Below, one piece after another: positions 13,975 to 21,677 of a DNA stretch of 28,607 nt. Within the stretch, counting starts at the first letter, position 1; each line of letters opens with the position of its first letter. Location of the stretch: contig CADCUW010000391.1 of NCBI GenBank assembly GCA_902805985.1, forward strand, positions 1 through 28,607. The letters run 5' to 3'. A program made the position numbers and the translations under genes. Source of the stretch: an uncultured Rubrobacteraceae bacterium (GTDB lineage: Bacteria; Actinomycetota; Rubrobacteria; Rubrobacterales; Rubrobacteraceae). The notes beneath the pieces were generated by a model. That model saw only the letters and a list, made by a program, of their open reading frames with translations. It searched no databases and was not told the DNA's origin.

Positions 13975-14978
13975 CTCCGCCCGGCCGAAGGGTCGGGTAT
14001 GAGTTGCACCGCGTGGTTGGCGAACAGTAGCTCGAAGCCCGCTTCCGAGAGCGCCCCGTCGGCGCGCCGGTCGGCGTGGAGCGGGGTGCCCTCGCGCCAC
14101 GCCAGGGCGCGCACCGGTCTGCCCGCAAACTCCTCCAGGGTCCTTTTCGAGCCGGCGACCTCTTGGGCGAGTGCCCCGGGGGAGAGGTCGGGGGCGAAGC
14201 CGGGTGAGGCGGTTGTGTGGCTTTGGGTGTGGGAGGCGATGACGTGGCCGCGGCGGGCCAGGTCCCCGATCTCCCCGGGAGAGAGGGCCAGGCGGTAGCC
14301 CTTCGAGAGCTCGTCATCGTCGTACGGCAGGTTCATCAGGTGGGTGTCGGCGAAGGCGCGCTGGTCTTCGGGGCGGGAGGAGATCCAGCCGGAGATCAGG
14401 AAGAACCAGCCGGTCAGGCCGAGCCTGTCGAGGATGGGGGCGGCCACCTCGTGGTTGTCCCTGAAGCCGTCGAAGAAGTTGATGACGACGCCGGGCCTCT
14501 CGTGCGGCCACTCGCCGCGGGCGAGCAGGCCCACAAGGTCCTCGTGGGAGACGGGCGCGAAGTGCTCAGCTAGCCTTGAGAGCTGCTCCTCGAACCCGGC
14601 GGCGAGACGGCGGGGCGTGGCGTGGAAGTTGACCACCCGCACGTAACGCCCCTCGGCCAGCGCGCGGAAGGTCTCGCTCTCGTGGTGAGTACCCGCGGGC
14701 GCGACGGCCGGCGGGAAGAACGAGCGGTCCGCGAGCGTCTGCAAGGCCAGGGCTACGCCGCCGGGCCAGCCGTCGCGCTCCGCGCGGGCAAGCCCCCGGT
14801 AGATGTCCCCGGCCAGCGCCCCGAGCGCCGCGCCCTCCGCGTCCGGCCGCGCCGGGCCAACCCCGCCTTCGAGCAGGAGGAAGGTGGGCGCGCCCTTCTC
14901 GGCCAGCACCCGCCACTTCTCCCCTCCCGGGGTGCGCATGAGGTCGGCTATGGGCCCGTCGCGCCGCTCCTCATCCAC
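13971..14978 (-). CDS. Polysaccharide deacetylase-like (NodB fold) protein with altered catalytic base
   Basis: A 335-residue protein. Residues about 110-335 match the carbohydrate esterase 4/NodB fold: 'VVINFFDGFRDNHE' at motif 1 and 'GHVIASHTQSHTT' at motif 2. The metal triad is intact (Asp170, His250, His254), but the first Asp of the canonical TFDDG, the catalytic base, is Phe169. The usual R-x-P-Y motif 3 is replaced by 'RALAWREG'. Residues 1-110 match nothing I recognise. There is no signal peptide or membrane segment, unlike secreted chitin or peptidoglycan deacetylases. The start is a GTG at 14978 with GGAAGGAGGG upstream. It follows the YcaO gene by 57 bases as the last gene of the transporter operon. 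Deacetylation is uncertain; it may be a non-acetyl hydrolase or a binding protein. Confidence 0.78.
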   Translation of the reverse strand: MDEERRDGPIADLMRTPGGEKWRVLAEKGAPTFLLLEGGVGPARPDAEGAALGALAGDIYRGLARAERDGWPGGVALALQTLADRSFFPPAVAPAGTHHESETFRALAEGRYVRVVNFHATPRRLAAGFEEQLSRLAEHFAPVSHEDLVGLLARGEWPHERPGVVINFFDGFRDNHEVAAPILDRLGLTGWFFLISGWISSRPEDQRAFADTHLMNLPYDDDELSKGYRLALSPGEIGDLARRGHVIASHTQSHTTASPGFAPDLSPGALAQEVAGSKRTLEEFAGRPVRALAWREGTPLHADRRADGALSEAGFELLFANHAVQLIPDPSAGRS

Positions 14979-15035
14979 GGGAGCCCTCCTTCCTCGCGCC
15001 GGTCGCCCCCGCTCGCCACGCGAGGGTTCGGCACC

Positions 15036-16538
15036 TCACAGGACACCGTCGGCGACGAGGGCCGCCACGTGGCGGGAAGGCTCGCGGTAGAGCGGGTAGA
15101 GGCGCCCCACCCGGCTATTCAGCGTCGCCACGTCCAGCCACGGTTCGGGGCCGAACTCCCCGCGACGCGCCTCGGGCAGAAGGATGCGCCTGGCGCCCTC
15201 CGGCGGGGCTTCCGTGCCGGCGAGGTCGTCGTCGCGGCGGAGCAACCGGCGCAGGTTGCGGGCCCCGATGCGGCCGTAGCTCGCCGTCTCGACCTCCAGG
15301 CCCGGCACGATGGCCCTGACAACCCGGACCTCACCGTCCGGCGGGGAGAGGTCGATGTACAGAGGATCGAGGCCCCCCTCGCGCAGCCGGTTTGCCACCA
15401 CGGCCGCCGCGGAGCCATCGCCCACCTCTGTCGGGGGCTCGGGCAGGGAGGAGAAGTTCACCCGGGAGCGGACCGAGAAAACGGGGTCTTCGAGGAGATC
15501 CCGCATCCCGCGGGCGTCCATGCCGAGCCAGGCTACCGCCTCGCGCAGGTCCCTCTCTTCCTCGTGCTCGAGGGTGGCCGTCCGGATGGCACGGCCGACG
15601 TAGGAGCCGGGGGCGACGGCGGTCATGCGGGAGATGGGACCGTTGTCGAAGGGCTTTCGGGAGCGGCCGGCGACGTACTCCATGAGGGCTTTATTGAGGG
15701 CCTTCTCGCGGTCGGGGTCGGCCGCCTCGCCGCAGGCGGTGAGCGCGAGTGGGTGCGGCGTCTCTTCCGAGTCGCGCTCGGCGCCGACGACGTAGAGGTT
15801 CGTGATGCTGAAGTCCGTGGAGGCGAGCTTGACCGTCACCTCGATGCCGGCGCGGTCGAGCGTGTCGAGGAGCGCGAGGGTGGCCGGGTCACGGACGCTG
15901 TCCAGGCGGATGCCGATGCCGAGGTCGAGCGCGCGGTAGGTCGCGCTGTTGCCGTCCCGCTGGACGAGCTCAAGCAGGCCGTGGGCGAAGGCGTGGTCCA
16001 ACGTGGGCCCGGCCCCGAGCCCGTTGGTGACCGGCGGGACGAGCCACGCCCCGTCGGGCTCTATATCCACCGGGGAGGCCGCGACGAGCTCGATCGGTAC
16101 GAGCACGCCCTCCCCCGTCGCCCACCGCCGCGCCTCCACCCAGCGTAGGGGCCGGGTCGGCGTGTAGTCGCCGCCGGCGGGGAGGCAGACGCCAAGCGGG
16201 TCGACGACGCCGTCGGGGCCCACCTCGCGGAGCACGTCCAGGTACGAGGCCCGGCGCGGACGGAGGCGCTTCACGGCGTCGCCGGCGAACAGGGTCTCGG
16301 AGAGCTCGCCGAAGGCGCCGATGGCGGCCCGCGCGTCGGTCGGGCCGAAGCCGACGCCGTGGTGCATCGAGCCGCGGGCGGCGAACAGCTCCGCGGACCA
16401 GACCGGCAGGCCGACGCGGTCGAGCGGGTCCAGCGGGTAGGCGAGGACCGCGCCCTCCGGCAGGGCGCGCCGGTAGGACTTTATCGCGGGGTGCTCCGGG
16501 AGGGGGCGGTGCGGCGGGTCGAAAAGGGGGACCGTCAA
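15036..16538 (-). CDS. YcaO-superfamily protein encoded in a sugar ABC transporter operon
   Basis: A 500-residue YcaO-fold protein. YcaO enzymes use ATP to activate an amide, typically cyclising Cys/Ser/Thr or making thioamides in peptides. The superfamily blocks are visible: 'DARAAIGAFGELSETLF' (E78, E81), 'TNGLGAGPTLDHAFAHGLLELVQRDG' split over 171-196 with E190, R194 and D195, 'REKALNKALMEYVAGRSR' (E287, R292) and 'RAIVPGLE' (408-415). In the nucleotide-binding blocks, the usual ERD is QRD (Q193) and the Gln three residues after E287 is Ala290. The C-terminus lacks the Pro-rich PxPxP tail of azoline-forming YcaOs. The TTG start at 16538 uses an AAGGAG site lying in the last codons of the upstream permease gene, so it is translationally tied to the transporter. 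No precursor peptide, TfuA or dehydrogenase gene is adjacent. Substrate unknown. Confidence 0.86.
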   Translation of the reverse strand: MTVPLFDPPHRPLPEHPAIKSYRRALPEGAVLAYPLDPLDRVGLPVWSAELFAARGSMHHGVGFGPTDARAAIGAFGELSETLFAGDAVKRLRPRRASYLDVLREVGPDGVVDPLGVCLPAGGDYTPTRPLRWVEARRWATGEGVLVPIELVAASPVDIEPDGAWLVPPVTNGLGAGPTLDHAFAHGLLELVQRDGNSATYRALDLGIGIRLDSVRDPATLALLDTLDRAGIEVTVKLASTDFSITNLYVVGAERDSEETPHPLALTACGEAADPDREKALNKALMEYVAGRSRKPFDNGPISRMTAVAPGSYVGRAIRTATLEHEEERDLREAVAWLGMDARGMRDLLEDPVFSVRSRVNFSSLPEPPTEVGDGSAAAVVANRLREGGLDPLYIDLSPPDGEVRVVRAIVPGLEVETASYGRIGARNLRRLLRRDDDLAGTEAPPEGARRILLPEARRGEFGPEPWLDVATLNSRVGRLYPLYREPSRHVAALVADGVL

Positions 16539-16541
16539 GAC

Positions 16542-17384
16542 CTACTCCTTCAGGGAGCCGCCGAAGACGCCGGAGACGATGTACTTCTGGAAAAAGAAGA
16601 ACAGCAAGACCAGCGGGATCAGGCCTATAACGGCGGCGACCATGATCGGGGCGTACTCCACAGCCCCGCCCTGGCGCACGAGGCTCGAGAGCATCAGCGG
16701 GTAGGTGAACTTCTCCGGCGTGCTTATGATGACCAGCGGCCACAGGAAGTTCCCCCACTGGCTCATAAAGGTGACGATGCCTAAAGCCGCGCAGGCGGCC
16801 TTCATGTTCGGCAGGACGACCCTGAAGAACGCACCCAGCTCGCCGTTGCCGTCGATGCGGGCGGCGTCGAGCAGGTCGTTCGGGAAGCCCATCATCTGCT
16901 GGCGCATCAGGAAGACGCCGAAGCCCGTGACGAGGTAGGGCACGATCAGGGCGGCAAAGCTGTCCACCCACCCCAGTTGCAGCATGATGATAAAGAGCGG
17001 CACGATCATGATCTCCGTCGGCAGCATCAACGTCCCGAGCACGACCACGAACATGAGATTCCGCCCCCTGAACCTGAACTTGGCGAACGCGTACCCCGCC
17101 AGCGCCGAGAGAAAGACCGTGCTTACGGTAGTCACGGTGGCCACGAACATGCTGTTCAAGAGAGCCCTGAGGAACGGGGCAGACTCCGAGAGAGTCCTCA
17201 GGTTGGCAAAGAACTCGTCGCCGGGCAAGAGACGCGGCGGGGACTTGAAGATCTCGGACTCAGTCAGCGTCGCCGCCGTAAGCGTCCAGTAGAACGGGTA
17301 GAGCGTCACGAGCGCGCCCACGCCGAGAAAGATGTAGAGGATGAGCCTCGCGGGCTCGCTCATGCGGCGCGAACGGCCCTTCAC
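16542..17384 (-). CDS. Carbohydrate ABC transporter permease, MalG type (YcaO operon)
   Basis: A 280-residue inner-membrane permease with six predicted helices. The MalG-type EAA loop that docks the ATPase is 'LLDAARIDGNGELGAFFRVVLPNMKAA'. The N-terminus has a short basic segment and then 'LILYIFLGVGALVTLYPFYWTLTAA', typical of UgpE/MalG proteins. The GTG start at 17384 has GGGGAGGTG upstream, inside the end of the preceding permease gene; only one base lies between the two genes. Its stop overlaps the ribosome binding site of the YcaO gene, three bases before that start. It would form a heterodimer with the permease at 17386. The ATPase must come from elsewhere. Confidence 0.92.
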   Translation of the reverse strand: MKGRSRRMSEPARLILYIFLGVGALVTLYPFYWTLTAATLTESEIFKSPPRLLPGDEFFANLRTLSESAPFLRALLNSMFVATVTTVSTVFLSALAGYAFAKFRFRGRNLMFVVVLGTLMLPTEIMIVPLFIIMLQLGWVDSFAALIVPYLVTGFGVFLMRQQMMGFPNDLLDAARIDGNGELGAFFRVVLPNMKAACAALGIVTFMSQWGNFLWPLVIISTPEKFTYPLMLSSLVRQGGAVEYAPIMVAAVIGLIPLVLLFFFFQKYIVSGVFGGSLKE

Positions 17385-17385
17385 C

Positions 17386-18282
17386 CTACACCTCCCCCCA
17401 CCGGGCGAGCCGGATCTGGGCGTAGGACATCGCCGCGACTATGCCGGAGAGGACGTACGTCCCGGCGGCGGCCAGGCCGAAGTCGAAGCGGGCGAAGCCC
17501 GTGTCGTAGATGTAGAAGAAGCTCGTGAGCGTCGCGTTGTTCGGCCCGCCGCCCGTGAGGATGTACGGCTCCGTGAAGAGTTGGAGGGTGCCTATGGTGC
17601 CGAGGACCGCGCAGAAGAGGATGACGGGCCTGAGCAGCGGGACCGTGATGCGCACAAAGCGGGTGACGCTTCCGGCTCCGTCCACGCTCGCGGCGTCGTA
17701 GAGGTCCTTCGGGATGTTCTGGAGGCCCGAGAGCAGGATCACGGCGTTGTAGCCCGTCCACCGCCACGTCACCGCCAAGATGATGAGCACCCGCGCCCAG
17801 AACGGGTCCGAGCGCCACGCGATGCCTTCGAGGCCCACCAGGCCGAGCGCCTGGTTCACCACGCCGTAGCGCTCCGAGAAGATCAGGGAGAAGACCACGG
17901 AGTACGTCACGAGGTCTATCGCCACCGGCAAGAAGAACGCGAGCCGGAAGGCCGCCTTGCGCCTCCTCCCGAGCAGATCCGAGTCGATCACCGAGGCGAT
18001 GACGGTGGCCAGCCCGATCATTAGCGGCACCTGCACCACGAGGATGAGCCCCGTGTTCAACAGCGACTTCAGAAAGAGCCCGTCGGAGAGGAGCCTGCGG
18101 TAGTTCTCGAGTCCCACGAAGGTGATGCTCCCCCCGCTGAACTGCCCGAAGCTCAGGGCGGCGGAGTAGAGAATCGGATACAGGATGAACCCCGCGAAGA
18201 GCAAGAAGAACGGCGCCACGAACAGGTAGGGGGCCGCGGTCGACCAACCCGACCGCGGCCCCTTCTTGCGCCCTCCCGCCAA
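17386..18282 (-). CDS. Carbohydrate ABC transporter permease, MalF type (YcaO operon)
   Basis: A 298-residue integral membrane permease. The first helix is 'APYLFVAPFFLLFAGFILYPILYSAALSF', followed by five more, and the EAA loop is 'LYDAASVDGAGSVTRFVRITVPLLRP'. This is the MalF/UgpA half of a CUT1-type (di- and oligosaccharide) importer. The TTG start at 18282 has GGGGAG with 5 bases spacing and follows the binding-protein stop by 10 bases. Its last codons carry the ribosome binding site for the next permease. Confidence 0.92.
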   Translation of the reverse strand: MAGGRKKGPRSGWSTAAPYLFVAPFFLLFAGFILYPILYSAALSFGQFSGGSITFVGLENYRRLLSDGLFLKSLLNTGLILVVQVPLMIGLATVIASVIDSDLLGRRRKAAFRLAFFLPVAIDLVTYSVVFSLIFSERYGVVNQALGLVGLEGIAWRSDPFWARVLIILAVTWRWTGYNAVILLSGLQNIPKDLYDAASVDGAGSVTRFVRITVPLLRPVILFCAVLGTIGTLQLFTEPYILTGGGPNNATLTSFFYIYDTGFARFDFGLAAAGTYVLSGIVAAMSYAQIRLARWGEV

Positions 18283-18292
18283 TGCAGCTCCC

Positions 18293-19582
18293 CTACGCGA
18301 CCTTGAGGCCGGACGCCGAGGCGGCCCGCTCCTCGGCCTGGGCCATGGCCTCTTGCGGCGGGGTGTCGCCGGTGAGCACGGCCGAGTAGGCGTCCATGAG
18401 GGGCTTCTGGAAGTCCAGGAAGTGCGGGCCGTAGTCGAGCGCGGGGACGTTGCGGGCGATGTCCGCGAACTTCGGCGCCACGGCGAACCCGAAGTACGGG
18501 TCCGGCTCGTTGAAGGCGTCTGTCTCCCAGTACGGCTTCCACGACGGGAAGAGGCCCTGCTCCCACGACTTCGCCTGCCCCTCGCGGGTGAGGATCGCCT
18601 GCTCGATAAAGTCCCAGGCCGCGTCCTCGTTCTCGGTCTGGGAGGAGATCACGAGCACGGAGCCGCTCAAGGTCGCCTCGCGCCGTCCACCCCGCGCGAA
18701 GGCAGGGAGCGGCATCACGTCCCACTTCCCCTTCTGGGCGTCGCCGCCGGCGCTCTTTATCGTCCCGACGTCCCAGGCCGCCCCCATCGAGGTCGCCGTG
18801 TCGCCGTTAGAGATGGCGCGGCTGCTCTCGTCGTAGGTCGGGGTGTCTATGACGATCTCCTCGTTCACGAAGCGGTCGAGGAGGTCCATCGCCGCGTAGC
18901 TCTTCTCGTTGGTAAAGTCGATCCCGCCGCCCGAGCCGTAGAACGAGCCGTCCTGCTGGTTGAGCAGGATGTGGTAGTGGGAGGGGTTGTCACCGCCGCC
19001 GGAGGCGTCGAAGGCGGTCATCTTCGCCCCACCGCCGATCCTCTGCTCCAGCTCCTTGCCCGCCTCGATAAAGCCATCGTAGGTGGCGACGTCTTCGGGG
19101 GTTATGCCGGCCTCTTCGAAGAGGTCCTTGCGGTACCAGAGGCCGACGGGGCCCATGTCCCACGGCACGGCGAAGATCTTGCCGTCCTTGCGGGCGTGGG
19201 AGAGCGGGGCTTCGGCGAACTGGTCCGCGTACTTCTCCATCCTGTCGGTAACGTCCACGAACTCGCCGGGGAAGCGCGTCAGGAAGTTCTGGAAGTCCTG
19301 CTGCGCCAGGGAGAAGACGTCGGGCGCCCCGCTGCCGGCCTGCAGGCGCGGGACGAGTTGCTGGTAGTCGATGGTGATCGACTGCATGGATACGTTCGTG
19401 CCGGGCTGCTTCTTCTTGAAGAGCGGGATCGTGTTCCGCAAGGCATCGCTCGCTATGTCCCACGAAGCGACGGTCAGGCCGCCGCCAGCCGAACCTCCGC
19501 CACCGCACCCGGCGAGCGTTCCCAGCAGGGCCGTCCCGGCGAGCCCGGCGCCCCCGAGCCTCAAGAACTCCCGGCGGTTCAT
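18293..19582 (-). CDS. Sugar ABC transporter substrate-binding lipoprotein (YcaO operon)
   Basis: A 429-residue family 1 solute-binding protein that catches the sugar outside the cell and delivers it to the permeases at 17386 and 16542. The N-terminus has a clear twin-arginine motif (NRREFLRLGG) and a lipobox ending at Cys26 (LAGC), so it is probably exported folded by Tat and lipid-anchored. 'APDVFSLAQQDFQNFLTRFPGEFVDVT', 'IFAVPWDMGPVGLWYRKDLFEEAGI' and 'AAWDFIEQAI' are typical of CUT1 binding proteins. I chose the ATG at 19582 because it gives a normal signal peptide; no good ribosome binding site precedes it (AAGGTGGG is about 13-16 bases away), and a GTG at 19660 would add 26 residues. 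The ligand is unknown. Confidence 0.88.
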   Translation of the reverse strand: MNRREFLRLGGAGLAGTALLGTLAGCGGGGSAGGGLTVASWDIASDALRNTIPLFKKKQPGTNVSMQSITIDYQQLVPRLQAGSGAPDVFSLAQQDFQNFLTRFPGEFVDVTDRMEKYADQFAEAPLSHARKDGKIFAVPWDMGPVGLWYRKDLFEEAGITPEDVATYDGFIEAGKELEQRIGGGAKMTAFDASGGGDNPSHYHILLNQQDGSFYGSGGGIDFTNEKSYAAMDLLDRFVNEEIVIDTPTYDESSRAISNGDTATSMGAAWDVGTIKSAGGDAQKGKWDVMPLPAFARGGRREATLSGSVLVISSQTENEDAAWDFIEQAILTREGQAKSWEQGLFPSWKPYWETDAFNEPDPYFGFAVAPKFADIARNVPALDYGPHFLDFQKPLMDAYSAVLTGDTPPQEAMAQAEERAASASGLKVA

Positions 19583-19842
19583 GCCACCGCCGTTGACCCA
19601 CCTTGTTTTTCTTCCGGCAGACAAACCAGGCCCCTTCCGTTCGACAGAGCTAGACGCCACGGCCTTCCGTGGCTGGGCTCATTCTTGTTCAGGGGAGGCC
19701 GAACTTATGTGTTAGGGGCTACTCAGCCTCAGGTTCGAGGTTTGAGGTCGCCCCCTTTGGGGGGCTCAGAGGTTCTAGGTACGCGACATCGGGACCCCGC
19801 CCCGGACCGCACCCCTAGAACCTAAAGCCTAGGACCTCGAAC
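19583..19842. other. Upstream region of the YcaO operon
   Basis: This 260-base gap separates the aldo/keto reductase stop from the binding-protein start. It contains the nested inverted repeats at 19731-19844. No promoter with both hexamers in good positions was found on the minus strand between the repeats and the gene. No short ORF with a plausible ribosome binding site and a Cys/Ser/Thr-rich core, as expected for a YcaO peptide substrate, is present. Confidence 0.45.
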
Positions 19843-19844
19843 CT
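19731..19844. repeat. Nested inverted repeats built from AGGTTC(G/T)AGGT
   Basis: Four related 10-11-mers occur: AGGTTCGAGGT at 19731-19741, AGGTTCTAGGT at 19770-19780, then inverted CCTAGAACCT at 19814-19823 and ACCTCGAACCT at 19834-19844. The outer pair is a perfect 11-base match, the inner pair a perfect 10-base match. A smaller hairpin (GCCCCC 19750-19755, GGGGGC 19760-19765) lies within the left half. The right end runs into the stop codon of the aldo/keto reductase. Possible roles are bidirectional terminator, a dispersed repeat of the genome, or a protein-binding array. Confidence 0.7.
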
Positions 19845-20829
19845 ACCAGAGGTGATGGACCTCGGGCCGGATCGCGGCGTCGTAGACCTCGCGAGCGCGC
19901 CCCATCGCCTCGTCCGAGAGCGGGGGCAACGCAGCGGCGGCGACGTTGTCCTCGACCTGGGACGGGTTCTTGCCGCCGGGGATGGCGCACGAGACCGCAG
20001 GGTGCATCAGGATCCAACGCAGCGCGAATTGGGCCAGCGTGTGCCCCTCGGGGACAAGCTCTTTAAGCTCTTCGGCAGCCCGCAGCCCCGTCTCGAAGTC
20101 CACGCCCGAGAACGTCTCGCCCCTATCAAAAGCCTCCCCGTTGCGGTTGAAGCTCCTGTGGTCGGATGCGTCGAATTGGCGATCCGGGCTCATCTTGCCC
20201 GAGAGGAGGCCGCTCGCAAGCGGGACGCGGGCCAGGACGCCGACGTTGCGCTCCTCGGCAAGCGGAAAGAACTCCCCGGCGGGCTTCTGGCGGAAGACGT
20301 TGAAGATGATCTGGACGGTCCTTACGCCCGGGTACTCGAGCGCCATCCGAGCCTCCTCGACCTTCTCCACGCTGACACCGTAGTTCTTGATCTTGCCGGA
20401 TTCCTGTAAAGCGTCGAGCGCCCCGAAGGTCTCGTCCTGCCGGTACGCCTCTGTCGGAGGACAGTGGAGCTGGAGGAGGTCGAGCGCCTCGACGCCGAGG
20501 TTTTGTAGGCTCCGCTCGACGAAGGCCTTGAGGTTCTCGGCGTTGTAGCCCTCCGCGGTGTGCGGGTCGAGGCGGCGGCCGGCCTTGGTGGCGACGAAGA
20601 TCTCGTCATTCGGACGGTCCTTCAGCAGGCGACCTATAAGTTTCTCGCTGCGGCCGTCGCCGTAGACGTCGGCGGTGTCGAGAAAGTTGACGCCGAGGTC
20701 TATCGCGCGGTTCAGGGCGGCGTAGGCGTCGTCGTCGCCCACCGTCCCCCACTCGCCGCCGAAGGCCCAGGTGCCGAGGCTGATCTCGGACACCCTCATC
20801 CCGGTCTCCCCCAGATTACGGTAGTTCAA
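19843..20829 (-). CDS. Aldo/keto reductase
   Basis: A 328-residue NADPH-dependent aldo/keto reductase with the complete catalytic tetrad: Asp51 and Tyr56 ('NFLDTADVYGDG'), Lys82 ('VATKAG') and His122 ('LLQLHCP'). The C-terminal 'CAIPGGKNPSQVEDN' segment contacts the cofactor phosphate. The fold is a TIM barrel and the protein is cytoplasmic. Related proteins of this length are often annotated as sugar or general stress reductases (YhdN/Tas-like); the substrate is not evident. The start is a TTG at 20829 with GAGGA at proper spacing. It lies 60 bases after the CmoM-like gene and may be the last gene of the right-hand transcript. Confidence 0.92.
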   Translation of the reverse strand: MNYRNLGETGMRVSEISLGTWAFGGEWGTVGDDDAYAALNRAIDLGVNFLDTADVYGDGRSEKLIGRLLKDRPNDEIFVATKAGRRLDPHTAEGYNAENLKAFVERSLQNLGVEALDLLQLHCPPTEAYRQDETFGALDALQESGKIKNYGVSVEKVEEARMALEYPGVRTVQIIFNVFRQKPAGEFFPLAEERNVGVLARVPLASGLLSGKMSPDRQFDASDHRSFNRNGEAFDRGETFSGVDFETGLRAAEELKELVPEGHTLAQFALRWILMHPAVSCAIPGGKNPSQVEDNVAAAALPPLSDEAMGRAREVYDAAIRPEVHHLW

Positions 20830-20889
20830 AGTCGCGTCCTCTCTGGTAGTCTCTTTCGTAGTGACGGGCCGCCTGTCATTCTGGCTGAG

Positions 20890-21648
20890 TCAACGCGTCC
20901 GCTCGCAGACCAGGTGCACGTGTTGGCCGAGAGACGCGAACGGCTCTCGCTTGCGCAGGACCTTTTCGAGGCTTAGCAGGTCCTCGAGCCAGCCCCGGTT
21001 GCGGGCCTGCTCTGGCAGGTGATCGTGGAACATTCGGATGCCGGATTTCGACTTGATCGTCATACCCGAATCCACCAGCCAGCCCCGCACGGTCTCTTCG
21101 GACAGCGGGGTACAGTCCTGCCCTTCCCCGCTGGATCCCTCCAAAGCCCCCACGAAGTCGCCGCGAAGGACCCGTTTTAGGATGGCGGCGTTCCGATTGT
21201 AGAACATGAGGGACATCAGGCCGTCTTCCCTCAAGTACGTGATGAGATGCTTCAAGGTCGCTTCGGGATCGGCGAGCCATTCGAGAACCGCGTGGCAGGT
21301 GATCACGTCGAAACCGGCTTCAGGTTTGTCCAGGCCCTGGATGGTCGAGTGCTTGGTGGTAACTAGATCCCCAAGGCCCGCATCCCGGACAGATTTCTCG
21401 GCCAGATCCAGCATCTCCCGCGACGGGTCGCACAGCAAGACCCGGTTGCTTTGCTCCGCCATCATGAGCGACAGGTGTCCGGCGCCACCACCGGCATCCA
21501 GGATCGAAAGTCCTCCGCGTGAGATCCCGGGAACTTCGGTAAGCAGGTCATCCCACAGCACACGTAGCCTGATGTAGCCCTTAGAGGAACCGTAGATTTC
21601 CCCCTCGAAGCTTGTCGCCCTGCCATCGAAGTTGACGTCAGGTCCCAC
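20890..21648 (-). CDS. cmoM: CmoM-like tRNA wobble-uridine carboxymethyltransferase homologue
   Basis: A 252-residue class I SAM-dependent methyltransferase that closely follows E. coli CmoM (SmtA) along its whole length. Shared landmarks are 'NFDG.A..F...IYG..KG.IR..VLW.DL' at 6-35, SAM motif I 'LDAGGGAG' (50-57), 'LCDPS' (Asp74), 'CHAVLEWLADP', 'SLMFYN', 'G.R.FHD.L' and 'EPF.SLG...H' near the end. In E. coli CmoM methylates cmo5U34 of tRNA to the methyl ester, working after CmoA and CmoB. The start is the GTG at 21648 with GGAGGGG upstream. Orthology is inferred from remembered motifs; the reaction here depends on whether cmoA/cmoB or another 5-oxyacetyl pathway exists. It lies 29 bases after the histidine phosphatase gene in the same direction. 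Confidence 0.8.
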   Translation of the reverse strand: MGPDVNFDGRATSFEGEIYGSSKGYIRLRVLWDDLLTEVPGISRGGLSILDAGGGAGHLSLMMAEQSNRVLLCDPSREMLDLAEKSVRDAGLGDLVTTKHSTIQGLDKPEAGFDVITCHAVLEWLADPEATLKHLITYLREDGLMSLMFYNRNAAILKRVLRGDFVGALEGSSGEGQDCTPLSEETVRGWLVDSGMTIKSKSGIRMFHDHLPEQARNRGWLEDLLSLEKVLRKREPFASLGQHVHLVCERTR

Positions 21649-21677
21649 GTTTACCCCTCCGATCTCCGACGTTGCCC

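Noticed and set aside
14979..19842. Search for a RiPP precursor peptide near the YcaO gene
   Set aside because: The intergenic gaps in the operon are 57 bases or shorter, and the 260-base upstream gap has no short ORF with a ribosome binding site and a Cys/Ser/Thr-rich core. A distant precursor cannot be excluded.
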